From Nonomuraea jiangxiensis (lineage in GTDB: Bacteria > Actinomycetota > Actinomycetes > Streptosporangiales > Streptosporangiaceae): a stretch of 64,000 nt of DNA. Location: assembly GCF_900099965.1 (NCBI RefSeq), contig NZ_FNDJ01000005.1, positions 62,001 to 126,000 on the forward strand, given 5' to 3'. The notes under the pieces are model-generated. The model was not told the DNA's origin. It did no database searches and worked only from the letters and a program-made list of their open reading frames with translations. The number at the start of each line of letters is the position of its first letter. The first letter of the stretch is position 1. Made by a program: the position numbers and the translations under genes. This document shows, piece after piece, positions 42,711 through 50,663 of this stretch.

Positions 42711-43904
42711 TTGAACGTTGCGCCCGCCTGGCGAAAGCCCACCGCCGCAGCCGCGCTCCTCGCCGCGGCCACCCTGACGGCCGCCTGCTCCAGCGCCCCC
42801 ACCACCGAGAAAACGGACACACCAGGCACCACCCCCACCAGCGCCACCCCCCAGGCCCCCACGGTCAGCATCACCCCCGCCGAAGGCGCCACCAAAGTCA
42901 GCCCCGAGAAAAAAGTCGTCGTCACCGCCGCCGGCGGCACCCTCGACGACGTGAACGTCACCGCCGACGACGAACAACTCGACGGCACCTTCAACATCGA
43001 CCGCACCCGCTGGGTCTCCAAAACCCCCCTCAAACCCTCCACCAGCTACGACGTCACCGCCAAAGCCGGCGTCACCGCCGCCACCGCCACCTTCACCACC
43101 GCCAAACCCCAGCGCGCCCTCCAAGTCGCCGACGTGACCCCCAACGCCAAAGGCGAAACCGTCGGCGTCGGCGCCCCCATCATCGTCACCTTCAACCAGC
43201 CCATCACCAACAAGGCCACCATCGAACGCGCCCTGGAAGTAAAGGCCGAAAAACCCGTCGACGGCGCCTGGCGCTGGATCAACGACACCGTCGCCATCTA
43301 CCGCACCGCCAAATACTGGCCCGCCCACCAGAAAGTCACCTTCAACGCCAACATCACCGGCATCAAAGGCGGCAAAGGCCTCTACGGCGTCAAGGACTAC
43401 ACCGCCACCCTCGACATCGGCGCCAAGCAGATCAGCAAGGTCGACGTCGACAAACACATGATGTACGTCTACCGCGACGGCAAACGCGTCCAGACCATGC
43501 GCATCAGCGCCGGCATGGCCACCACCCGCGAATACACCACCACCTCCGGCGTCCACCTCACCATGGAACGCGGCAGCCCCGTCCGCATGATCTCCCCAGG
43601 CCGCAAAAAAGGCGACCCCGGCTACTACGACGTCATGATCGACCACGCGGTCCGCATCTCCAACTCCGGCGAATACGTCCACGCCAAGGACAACGTCTGG
43701 GCCCAAGGCGTCCGCAACGTCAGCCACGGCTGCATCAACGCCCGACCCGACCAGGCCAAATGGTTCTACGACAACGTCCAGCGCGGCGACGTCGTCGACG
43801 TCACCGGCACCGACCGCGAACTGGAATGGAACAACGGCTGGGGCTACTGGCAGATGTCGTTCTCCCAATGGAAGAAGGGCAGCGCCCTGAACAAGAAAGC
43901 CTGA
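42711..43904 (+). CDS. Lipoprotein L,D-transpeptidase (LdtMt2-like)
   Basis: 397 aa. Lipobox LTAAC about 25 residues in, a Thr/Pro-rich linker, two immunoglobulin-like domains (about 55-250), then a YkuD catalytic domain ending with the active site NVSHGCINARPDQAKWFYDN (His, Gly and nucleophile Cys) and a C-terminal tail with WNNGWGYWQM as in mycobacterial-type Ldts. It makes 3-3 crosslinks in peptidoglycan from the outer face of the membrane. TTG 42711 follows AAGGA at 4-5 nt; an upstream GTG at 42618 lacks support. Third codon positions are strikingly C-rich. Confidence 0.93.
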   Translation: MNVAPAWRKPTAAAALLAAATLTAACSSAPTTEKTDTPGTTPTSATPQAPTVSITPAEGATKVSPEKKVVVTAAGGTLDDVNVTADDEQLDGTFNIDRTRWVSKTPLKPSTSYDVTAKAGVTAATATFTTAKPQRALQVADVTPNAKGETVGVGAPIIVTFNQPITNKATIERALEVKAEKPVDGAWRWINDTVAIYRTAKYWPAHQKVTFNANITGIKGGKGLYGVKDYTATLDIGAKQISKVDVDKHMMYVYRDGKRVQTMRISAGMATTREYTTTSGVHLTMERGSPVRMISPGRKKGDPGYYDVMIDHAVRISNSGEYVHAKDNVWAQGVRNVSHGCINARPDQAKWFYDNVQRGDVVDVTGTDRELEWNNGWGYWQMSFSQWKKGSALNKKA

Positions 43905-44061
43905 CCCCCGCAACGGCCCGGCCGGCACGCAACGGCACCGCGAACCCCGCACACCCCCGGGCCCACCCGCTCAGTCAGGCAGCGCAGGCACCACCACCCC
44001 CACCGCCGCCACCTCGCCCACCCGGCGCGGCATCCGGCACTGCCGCACCAGCACCGCCTCA

Positions 44062-44528
44062 TCAAGCCGCCCAGTACGGGCCTGGAACAGCAACCCCGCC
44101 GCCCGATGCCCCGCAACGCGGCCGGGCCCAGCTCACCGGCCAGCCGCCGCGCCGCCCCCACCACCGCGGGAAACGCCGACCGCACCTGCGCGGCCCACCC
44201 CCCGACCCCCACTCCCGGGTGGCCCCGTCCTCCCGCTCACCACTCGTCGAGCCGCACAGAATGTCCTCCCACTGATCCGCCGGCGCGACCCCGGACACCA
44301 TCGCCGCATGAACGACCCGGACATGCTCGTTCTCGAAGAAGTACGGCAGCGTCCGCCCACCTCACCCGGCGCCGGACCACGATCGACCACATCACCGACG
44401 CTCACCAGCAGGTCATCCGGGCGCAGGCCGGCCCTCTCCAGCAGCTCCAGCAACTCCTCGACAAACCCATGGACGTCACCGACGACGACAGCACGCTGCC
44501 CCCCGCAGAGCCTGGACACCCACCACAA
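44062..44528 (-). pseudogene. Metallophosphoesterase remnant (frameshift and deletion)
   Basis: The first frame reads AVVVGDVHGFVEELLELLER and LLVSVGDVVDRGP, the first two metal-binding motifs of calcineurin-like phosphoesterases. After 44360 the frame changes and resumes as YFFENEHVRVVHAAMVSGVA, the later part of the same family. The GNHE motif between them is deleted, so the active site is lost. It ends near 44062. Confidence 0.65.
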
Positions 44529-44566
44529 CCGCGGGCCAAGCCATTACCCCGCCCCAGACCCAGGGC

Positions 44567-45541
44567 TCACACCAGCGCCAGCTGCGCCGCGGCCGGCTCA
44601 CGCCGCTCGACCGGCGCCGGCCCGCACCCCATCCCGTACACCCCGCACAACTGCGCGATCTGCCCCGTGATCCGCTCCTCATAACCGGCCGACGGCATCC
44701 CCGCCCGGTCATACAGCTCCTCATACCGCTCCACCAGATGCGGATGAGCCTGCCCCAGCCACTCCATATACCACTGCCGCGTCCCCGGCGGCAGCCGCAA
44801 CACCACCGGCTCCACCGCCCGCGCCCCCGCCGCCGCCACCCGCCGCACCGTCGCCGCCAGCTGATCGGCCGCGTCACTGAGCAACGGCAACACCGGCGCC
44901 ATCAGCACCCGGCAATCCACCCCAGCCTCCACCAGCGCCGACACCAGCTCCAGCCGCGCCTGCCCACCCGGCGCCCCCGGCTCCACCGCCCGCCGGATCC
45001 GCTCGTCCACGAACGCGATCGACACCGCCACCCGCGCCCCCGCCCGCGCCAGCAACCCCGCATCACGCAACACCAGCGCGCTCTTGGTGTAAACCGTGAA
45101 CGGCACCGCCGCCTCACCCAGAGCCGCGATCACCCCCGGCATCAACCGATACGTCCGCTCCGCCACCTGATAGCAGTCACCGCTCACCCCGACGGCCAGC
45201 TCCTGACCGTCCCACCGCGCCAGCTCCGCCCGCAACCGGTCCACCGCGTTCGGCTTGACCACGATCCGCGTGTCGAAATCAGGCCCCGCGTCCAGCCCCA
45301 GCCGCCGATGACCCGCGCGGGCACCACAGCCGCGGCAGGCATGGGCGCAGCCACGGTAGGGGGACACGGCCCACCGCTGCGCGATGCCCGCGACCTGCGG
45401 CACCCGCTCGATCACCGTGCGGGCCTGCACCTCGTAGAAGCCGTCACGCACCACCGCGCGCCGCTCGATCAGCGGTCGCTCATCGGCGGCGTCGACCAGC
45501 GACAGCGCGTCCCAACCCACATCCACCAATGGAACACGCAT
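44567..45541 (-). CDS. Rv2578c-family radical SAM protein
   Basis: 324 aa. The 4Fe-4S/SAM motif is C-A-H-A-C-R-G-C (CxxxCxxC) in SPYRGCAHACRGCGARAG, followed by LGLDAGPDFDTRIVVKPNA, a combination specific to the Rv2578c family. The aromatic residue usual between the last two cysteines (RYC) is Gly here. VGVSGDCYQVAERTYRL and the VYTKSALVLRD strand continue the barrel. ATG 45539-45541 with AAGG upstream. The reaction is not known for the family. Confidence 0.9.
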   Translation of the reverse strand: MRVPLVDVGWDALSLVDAADERPLIERRAVVRDGFYEVQARTVIERVPQVAGIAQRWAVSPYRGCAHACRGCGARAGHRRLGLDAGPDFDTRIVVKPNAVDRLRAELARWDGQELAVGVSGDCYQVAERTYRLMPGVIAALGEAAVPFTVYTKSALVLRDAGLLARAGARVAVSIAFVDERIRRAVEPGAPGGQARLELVSALVEAGVDCRVLMAPVLPLLSDAADQLAATVRRVAAAGARAVEPVVLRLPPGTRQWYMEWLGQAHPHLVERYEELYDRAGMPSAGYEERITGQIAQLCGVYGMGCGPAPVERREPAAAQLALV

Positions 45542-45640
45542 TCGACAGCCTTTTCAAGCGGTTCCCGCCACACCAGAAGAACATCACCGTACGGGACGAC
45601 GCCGGGGGAGCACCACCCACCCGCCACCGGGGGAGCGGAC

Positions 45641-45668
45641 GATAAAATGGCACACCCGTACCACTTTT
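45641..45668 (+). promoter_or_regulatory. SMR operon promoter/operator candidate
   Basis: GATAAAAT (-10-like) overlaps an imperfect dyad, AAAATGG-N10-CCACTTTT (45644-45668), just upstream of the SMR gene; a candidate site for the TetR-DUF952 protein encoded in the same operon. Confidence 0.35.
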
Positions 45669-45683
45669 GCCCCGGGAGACCCC

Positions 45684-46007
45684 ATGCCCTGGCTCCTGCT
45701 CACCCTCGCCATCACCTCCGAAGTCCTCGCCACCTCCGCCCTCAAACTCAGCAACGGCCTCACCCACCCCGGCTGGACCATCGCCGTCGCCACCGGCTAC
45801 ATCACCAGCTTCACCCTCCTCGCCCAAGCCCTCAAACTCCACCTCGACATGGGCACCGCCTACGCCATCTGGTCCGGCGCCGGCACCGCCGCCATCGCCC
45901 TCATCGGCGCCGCCTTCATGGGAGAGACCCTCACCCCCCACAAGATCGGCGGTATCCTGCTCATCATCGGCGGCGTCATCGTCCTCAACCTCGCAGGTGG
46001 CCATTGA
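45684..46007 (+). CDS. SMR-family multidrug efflux protein (EmrE/QacE-like)
   Basis: 107 aa, four transmembrane helices. The essential membrane Glu is present in TLAITSEVLATSALKLSNG (helix 1), the family Trp in TAYAIWSGAGTAAIALIGAA (helix 3), and helix 4 is IGGILLIIGGVIVLNLAG. It acts as a dual-topology dimer exchanging protons for cationic drugs. ATG 45684 has GGGAG 5 nt upstream. Its TGA overlaps the TTG of the downstream regulator (TTGA), so both are one operon. Confidence 0.93.
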   Translation: MPWLLLTLAITSEVLATSALKLSNGLTHPGWTIAVATGYITSFTLLAQALKLHLDMGTAYAIWSGAGTAAIALIGAAFMGETLTPHKIGGILLIIGGVIVLNLAGGH

Positions 46008-46936
46008 ACCCGCACCCCGACCCCACCCACCCAGCACCCCGCGAGCAACCCCCCGCACCACACCACCCCGCCACACCGGGGGAGCGGCACCCCACCCTCA
46101 CCCCACCCCCCGCCCAAGCACGCGGCCGACGCCGCCGCGCCACCCTCCTCAACGCCGCCGTCGACCTGCTCACCGACGGCGGCTTCGCAGCCGTCACCCA
46201 CCGCGCCGTCGCCCAACGCGCCCACCTGCCCCTGGCCGCCACCACCTACTACTTCACCTCACGCGACCAACTCCTCGCCGAAGCCTTCGCCCAGCTCGTC
46301 GAAGCCGAACTCGCCACCACCCGCACCTGGATCACCCAGCACGGCCTGGCCACCCTGCCCGAACACCTCGCCACCACCGACCGCACCCGCCAGCTCGGCC
46401 TCTGGGAGCTCTACGTCCACGCCGGCCGCGACCCCGTCCTCCAGCACATCGCCCGCCGCTGGACCGACGGCTGCGTCCGCATCATCGCCGACACCCTCCA
46501 CCTACCGGCGACCGACACCCGCGCCCGGCTCCTCTACACCACCATCTCCGCCCTCTGGCTCGAGCAGATCGTCGAACAACGCCCCACCGGCGAAACCCGC
46601 ACCCTCCTCACCACCGCCATCGACCACACCCTGAAGGCCATGACCGTCCACCACCTCGCCCTGCGCACCGACTGGGAAGCCGCCCAGCACACCGGCGAAT
46701 ACCGCATCTCCACCCTCGGCCGCACCCTCGACGACGAAGGCTTCATCCACCTCAGCCGCGACCTCACCCAACTCCACGGCGTCCACACCGCCTACTACCA
46801 GAACGTCACCGAACCCCTGCTCATCCTCGACATCGACCCCACCGGCCTCGACATCCGCCTCGAGAACGGCTACCCCCACCTGTACGGCCCCCTGCCCACC
46901 ACCGCCGTCACCGCCGTCCACCCCTACACCCGATAA
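46004..46936 (+). CDS. TetR-family regulator fused to C-terminal DUF952 domain
   Basis: 310 aa. After a Pro/His-rich leader of about 40 residues comes a TetR HTH (TDGGFAAVTHRAVAQRAHLP...TTYYFTSRDQLL) and ligand domain to about residue 210. The frame continues with no stop or linker into a complete DUF952 module starting TVHHLALRTDWEAAQHTGEY with the signature LDDEGFIHLSRDLTQLHGV and ending LYGPLPTTAVTAVHPY. TTG 46004 overlaps the SMR stop, with GGTGG upstream. An internal ATG at 46641 is where a stand-alone DUF952 protein would start. It likely represses the SMR operon; the DUF952 role is unknown. Confidence 0.82.
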   Translation: MNPHPDPTHPAPREQPPAPHHPATPGERHPTLTPPPAQARGRRRRATLLNAAVDLLTDGGFAAVTHRAVAQRAHLPLAATTYYFTSRDQLLAEAFAQLVEAELATTRTWITQHGLATLPEHLATTDRTRQLGLWELYVHAGRDPVLQHIARRWTDGCVRIIADTLHLPATDTRARLLYTTISALWLEQIVEQRPTGETRTLLTTAIDHTLKAMTVHHLALRTDWEAAQHTGEYRISTLGRTLDDEGFIHLSRDLTQLHGVHTAYYQNVTEPLLILDIDPTGLDIRLENGYPHLYGPLPTTAVTAVHPYTR

Positions 46937-47076
46937 ACCCCGCAGGACAGACCCGACGACAGAAACCCGGGGGAGCAGGGGAGCGGAGCACACCCGGCCA
47001 CCACCCGACACCCCGGCACACCCGACACCACAGAACCGCACGCAACCCCCGCCCGCGCACCCGCACAATGGTCCCC

Positions 47077-47451
47077 ATGGACACCCGAACAGCCGCCCAA
47101 CGCTTCGCCGACACCTGGCAACACGGCTGGACCCACCACGACACCGCCGCCATCACCGCCCTCTACCGCGACGACGCCGTCCACACCAGCATGCCGTTCC
47201 GCCCCCCGCACCACGGCAAACAAGCCATCACCGACTACATCCAATGGTCGTTCACCGGCGAGACCCAGCCCCGCGTCACCTTCGCCACCCCGATCGTCGA
47301 CGGCGACCAGGCCGCCATCGAATTCCGGGTCCACGCCCACGACAACGGCCGCCCCATCACCCTCGCAGGCTGCGTCTTCGCCCGCTTCGACCCCGACGGC
47401 CTCGCCGTACAGACCCGCGACTACTGGCACACCGCCGACGGCCACCAATAA
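47077..47451 (+). CDS. SnoaL-like / NTF2-fold protein
   Basis: 124 aa: RTAAQRFADTWQHGWTHHDT then ALYRDDAVHTSMPFRPPHHG and a beta-rich end (VFARFDPDGLAVQTRDYW), the pattern of SnoaL_2 polyketide-cyclase-like proteins with an NTF2 cone fold. ATG 47077 lies 7 nt after CACAAT and suits a leaderless start; ATG 47068 is the alternative. No biosynthetic partner nearby; function unknown. Confidence 0.83.
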   Translation: MDTRTAAQRFADTWQHGWTHHDTAAITALYRDDAVHTSMPFRPPHHGKQAITDYIQWSFTGETQPRVTFATPIVDGDQAAIEFRVHAHDNGRPITLAGCVFARFDPDGLAVQTRDYWHTADGHQ

Positions 47452-47514
47452 CCCACCCGACCGCCGGCCCCCACGGCCCCCACACCAAACCCGCCGAACC
47501 CCCGGCGGAAACGA

Positions 47515-47835
47515 TCAGCGCACCACCCGCAACGGCGGCGCCCCACGACCAGGACCCGCCGCCACCGGCGGCGGAACCGGAACCGGCGCCGGCTGCGGCA
47601 CCGAACCAGGACGCCCCATCTGCTGCGTCACCTGCTGCGCCGGAACCTGCTGCTGCACCGGCCGCGGAACCTGCTGCGTCCGCTGCGCCTCATCCTCCGC
47701 ATGCCGCTCGGCGCACCCACCCCCGCAGTAACCGTTCGTCACGATCAGCCGCCCACGCAACGGCGTGTACGCCTCCCGGCCGGTAGCGGGCACCACACCC
47801 TGGCACACCGGGCATAACACCGTCTGGGTCCCCAC
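47515..47835 (-). CDS. Zinc-ribbon protein with Gln/Pro-rich tail
   Basis: 106 aa. The N-terminal half has two metal-binding cysteine pairs (TVLCPVCQGVV and NGYCGGGCAERH), a compact zinc ribbon. The C-terminal half is disordered (QQVPAQQVTQQ, then PVPVPPPVA). GTG 47833-47835 is well placed behind GAGGAG; a GTG at 47872 would add 13 residues. Function unknown. Confidence 0.7.
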   Translation of the reverse strand: MGTQTVLCPVCQGVVPATGREAYTPLRGRLIVTNGYCGGGCAERHAEDEAQRTQQVPRPVQQQVPAQQVTQQMGRPGSVPQPAPVPVPPPVAAGPGRGAPPLRVVR

Positions 47836-48110
47836 GTGCTGCTCCTCTCGCGACGCGAATAGCAGGAGCTCCACCCTAAGTCCACACGTCCCGCCAAGGA
47901 CAGCGAATCAACATAACGTCAAACCAGCCGTCAAGCCCCGCAAGGGGACCACACCCGATCACTCTCCGCGACGAAACCCCGCTCAGCACCGCCACCGGCC
48001 CCCGCCGCCACCCCCGGCACCACCACCCGGCCCGCCGAAAAAACTTCCCGCCGCACCCACCGGCGCCACCCGAGCGGAGGAGCGGGGAACCCCTTCCGGA
48101 ACGCGTCTAC
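47836..48110. other. 275-bp intergenic region
   Basis: Pro-rich-looking frames are compositional shadows; no gene seen. The divergent promoters of the zinc-ribbon and small membrane protein genes should lie here and just to the right. Confidence 0.4.
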
Positions 48111-48129
48111 TTGACATAATGTTCATTAT
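48111..48129 (+). promoter_or_regulatory. TTGACA box overlapping ATAATGTTCATTAT palindrome
   Basis: A consensus -35 TTGACA (48111-48116) runs into the perfect palindrome ATAATG-TT-CATTAT (48116-48129), in a markedly AT-rich patch about 60 bp before the next gene. This looks like a repressed promoter. Confidence 0.5.
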
Positions 48130-48184
48130 CGAGCAAACAAAGATGTGCCGAATAAGGCACCCGCTCCAGGGCAGACGCCAACGC

Positions 48185-48439
48185 ATGCCCACCCTGGAGA
48201 TCGCCGGCCCCCACATCGTCGCGCTCACCGCCGTCATCACCGCCGCCGCCATCTGGGCGATCATCATGGCCGCCCGGCTCACCCGGCGCCCACGCAACCG
48301 GCTCGGCCCCAGCGTCGACCTCGTTGACCAGGCCCGGGAGCTCAAGTCCCACGGCCAGATCCAGGAAGCCGTCTTCCTCGTACGCGGTGAGACCGGCATG
48401 AGCCAGCGCGCCGCCGCCCGCTTCGTCAACCGCCTCTGA
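48185..48439 (+). CDS. Small membrane-anchored protein
   Basis: 84 aa. N-terminal membrane helix (VALTAVITAAAIWAIIMAAR), then a soluble helical tail (LVDQARELKSHGQIQEAVFL...TGMSQRAAARFVNRL) similar to the C-terminal domain of ribosomal L7/L12-like small actinobacterial proteins. ATG 48185 has a weak ribosome-binding site. The promoter with palindrome at 48111-48129 is directly upstream. Function unknown. Confidence 0.75.
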   Translation: MPTLEIAGPHIVALTAVITAAAIWAIIMAARLTRRPRNRLGPSVDLVDQARELKSHGQIQEAVFLVRGETGMSQRAAARFVNRL

Positions 48440-48943
48440 CCCCTCTCGGGTTAAAACCGACATTCACTCTCATACCGGACAGAACATGGATTCTGTTGGG
48501 TATCAGATCTGTCGGCAGGCCGGCCCCGCCAGGCGGTCGCGCACCGGTTCACCGCGCCCCGCGACGTCGATCGCGCCAGGACAGGGCCGGCGGACGCCGG
48601 TCGGCCCCTGCGGCGGCGAGAGGGCCCGCCCGGCTGTGGCGCGTGCCAGGGGCGGGCCCTCTCCCCCGCCGGAGCGGGCTCTCCGTCCAGAATGTGGGGT
48701 CTCCTCCCCCCGGCTGCAGCGGGATGTTTTCGGGCAAATCAGGTCAATTTGGGCCGGTCAGGGTGGCTATTTGCCGGATGGGTCAGCACAGGTGGAAGAT
48801 TCGTGTCAGCATCAATGGCATGTATGGGTCATATGGGACCGCCTTAAATGCCGGTGGCCGGTGGGATCGCCCGTCCGCCTGAGCAGTCCCGTGCCCTGCC
48901 CGTTCCTGACCGCTCGCTCCCCTGTCCGGAAAGAAGTGTCCGC
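48440..48943. other. 500-bp intergenic region upstream of hypX
   Basis: No gene. It holds a strong hairpin (48618-48663) and an AT-richer stretch (48725-48840) that probably contains the hypX promoter; no clean -35/-10 pair could be chosen. Confidence 0.5.
48618..48663. terminator. Strong hairpin, 14-bp stem
   Basis: GAGAGGGCCCGCCC, 18-nt loop, GGGCGGGCCCTCTC: a perfect 14-bp stem between 48439 and hypX. No T-tract; terminator or structured leader. Confidence 0.55.
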
Positions 48944-50647
48944 GTGCGTATCTTGCTGCTCTGTTCCGCGTTCAACGGCCTGACCCAGCGTTGCTGGCTG
49001 GAGCTGCGCCGGGCCGGTCATGACGTGACCGTCGAGCTGGCCGTGTCGGAGGAGGTGATGGTGGAGGCGGCCGATCTGGCCAAGCCGGATCTGGTGATCT
49101 GCCCGTTCCTGAAGGAGCGGGTGCCGGCGGGGTTGTGGCGGTCGCACCGTACGGTGATCATCCATCCGGGTCCGCCCGGGGACCGGGGGCCGTCGTCGCT
49201 GGACTGGGCGATCGCGGATGCCGAGCCGGAGTGGGGGGTGACGGCGTTGCAGGCGGTGGAGGAGATGGACGCGGGTCCGATCTGGGGGTATCGCAGGTTC
49301 GCGATGCCGGCGGAGGCGCCGCGGAAGTCGGCGTTGTACAACGGGCCGGTGGCCGATGCGGCGGTGGAGCTGGTGGTGGAGGTGGCGGGTAAGGCGGCGG
49401 ACGCGTCGTTCGTGCCGGAGCCGCTGGATTACCGGTCGCCGGAGGTGCGGGGGCGGTTGCGGCGGGCGATGCGGCACGCGGATCGGGAGTTCGTGTGGGC
49501 GGAGCCGACGGAGGACATCGTGCGGCGGGTGCGGGCGGCCGATGGGGCGCCGGGCGGGCGGGCGCGGTTGTGCGAGGTGCCGGTGCGGGTGTTCGACGTG
49601 TACGCGGGGCCGCAGGTGGCGGGGACGGCGGGGCAGGTGGTGGGCCGGCGTGAGGGTGCGCTGCTGGTGAGGACCGGGGACGGCACGGTGTGGGTGGGGC
49701 ATCTGCGGGTGGAGCAGGAGGGCGGGATCAAGTTGCCGGCCGTGATGGCGCTGGGTGAGCGGGTGGCGGGGGTGCCGGAGCGGAGCGGGTACAGCGAGAT
49801 CACCTATGACCGCAGTGAGGCGGTGGGGGTGGTGAGTTTCGACTTCTACAACGGGGCGATGTCGACGGAGCAGTGCCGGCGGCTGGCGGCGGCGTTGCGG
49901 TACGCGGTGGCGCAGGATACGCGGGTGCTGGTGGTGCGGGGCGGGGAGGTGTTCTCCAATGGCATCCACTTGAACGTGATCGAGGCTTCGGCTCATCCGG
50001 AGGTGGAGGCGTGGGCGAACATCAATGCGATCAACGCGGTGTGCCGTGAGGTGATCGGGTGTGTGTCGCAGCTGGTGGTGACGTCGCTGGGCGGTAATGC
50101 GGGTGCGGGTGGGGTGATGATGGGGCTGGGTGCGGATCAGGTGGTCGTGCGTGACGGGGTGGTGCTGAATCCGCATTACCGGACGATGGGGTTGTTCGGG
50201 AGTGAGTTGTGGACGTATGTGCTGCCGCGGCGGGTGGGGGCCGAGCAGGCGCGGCGGTTGACGCAGGAGGCGTTGCCGATCGGGGCGGCGCAGGCGGTGG
50301 AGCTGGGGCTGGCGGATCAGTCGCTGGGCGGGTCGCGGCTGGAGTTCGAGCGGCGGGTGCTGGAGTATGCCGAGCGGCTGGCGGCGGATCCGGGTTATGA
50401 TCGGCTGCTGGCCGGGCGTCGGCAGGTGCGTGAGGTGGATGAGCGGCGTAAGCCGTTGGCCGCTTATCGTGCCGAGGAGCTGGCGGAGATGAGCCGTGAC
50501 ATGTTCGACGATCGTCATGGGTTCCGGGCGGCGCGGCGGGCGTTCGTGCGGAAGGTGAAGGCGTCGGCGACTCCGGAGCATCTGGCGGGGCATCGGGAGT
50601 TGTCCGGCGCGTCGGCCGCGGCCGGCGCGGGGGCATCTCATATGTGA
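48944..50647 (+). CDS. hypX: HypX-like formyltransferase/crotonase fusion protein
   Basis: 567 aa, the usual HypX size. The N-terminal domain resembles formyl-tetrahydrofolate transferases (ILLLCSAFNGLTQRCWLELR, then the formyl-site loop VIIHPGPPGDRGPSSLDWAI). The C-terminal domain is enoyl-CoA-hydratase-like (VVRGGEVFSNGIHLNVIEAS, TSLGGNAGAGGVMMGLGADQ, LNPHYRTMGLFGSE). In HypX these domains convert the formyl group, via formyl-CoA, to CO for [NiFe]-hydrogenase maturation. GTG 48944 is chosen because the conserved domain starts there and GGAAAGAAG precedes it. No hydrogenase or hyp genes lie in the window. murA2 follows after 16 bp. Confidence 0.9.
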   Translation: MRILLLCSAFNGLTQRCWLELRRAGHDVTVELAVSEEVMVEAADLAKPDLVICPFLKERVPAGLWRSHRTVIIHPGPPGDRGPSSLDWAIADAEPEWGVTALQAVEEMDAGPIWGYRRFAMPAEAPRKSALYNGPVADAAVELVVEVAGKAADASFVPEPLDYRSPEVRGRLRRAMRHADREFVWAEPTEDIVRRVRAADGAPGGRARLCEVPVRVFDVYAGPQVAGTAGQVVGRREGALLVRTGDGTVWVGHLRVEQEGGIKLPAVMALGERVAGVPERSGYSEITYDRSEAVGVVSFDFYNGAMSTEQCRRLAAALRYAVAQDTRVLVVRGGEVFSNGIHLNVIEASAHPEVEAWANINAINAVCREVIGCVSQLVVTSLGGNAGAGGVMMGLGADQVVVRDGVVLNPHYRTMGLFGSELWTYVLPRRVGAEQARRLTQEALPIGAAQAVELGLADQSLGGSRLEFERRVLEYAERLAADPGYDRLLAGRRQVREVDERRKPLAAYRAEELAEMSRDMFDDRHGFRAARRAFVRKVKASATPEHLAGHRELSGASAAAGAGASHM

Positions 50648-50663
50648 GATATGGTCTCCTGTT

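Noticed and set aside
44738..46003. N-terminal extension of the TetR-DUF952 frame
   Set aside because: Runs antisense to the radical SAM gene and over the SMR gene; His/Arg/Pro-rich shadow.
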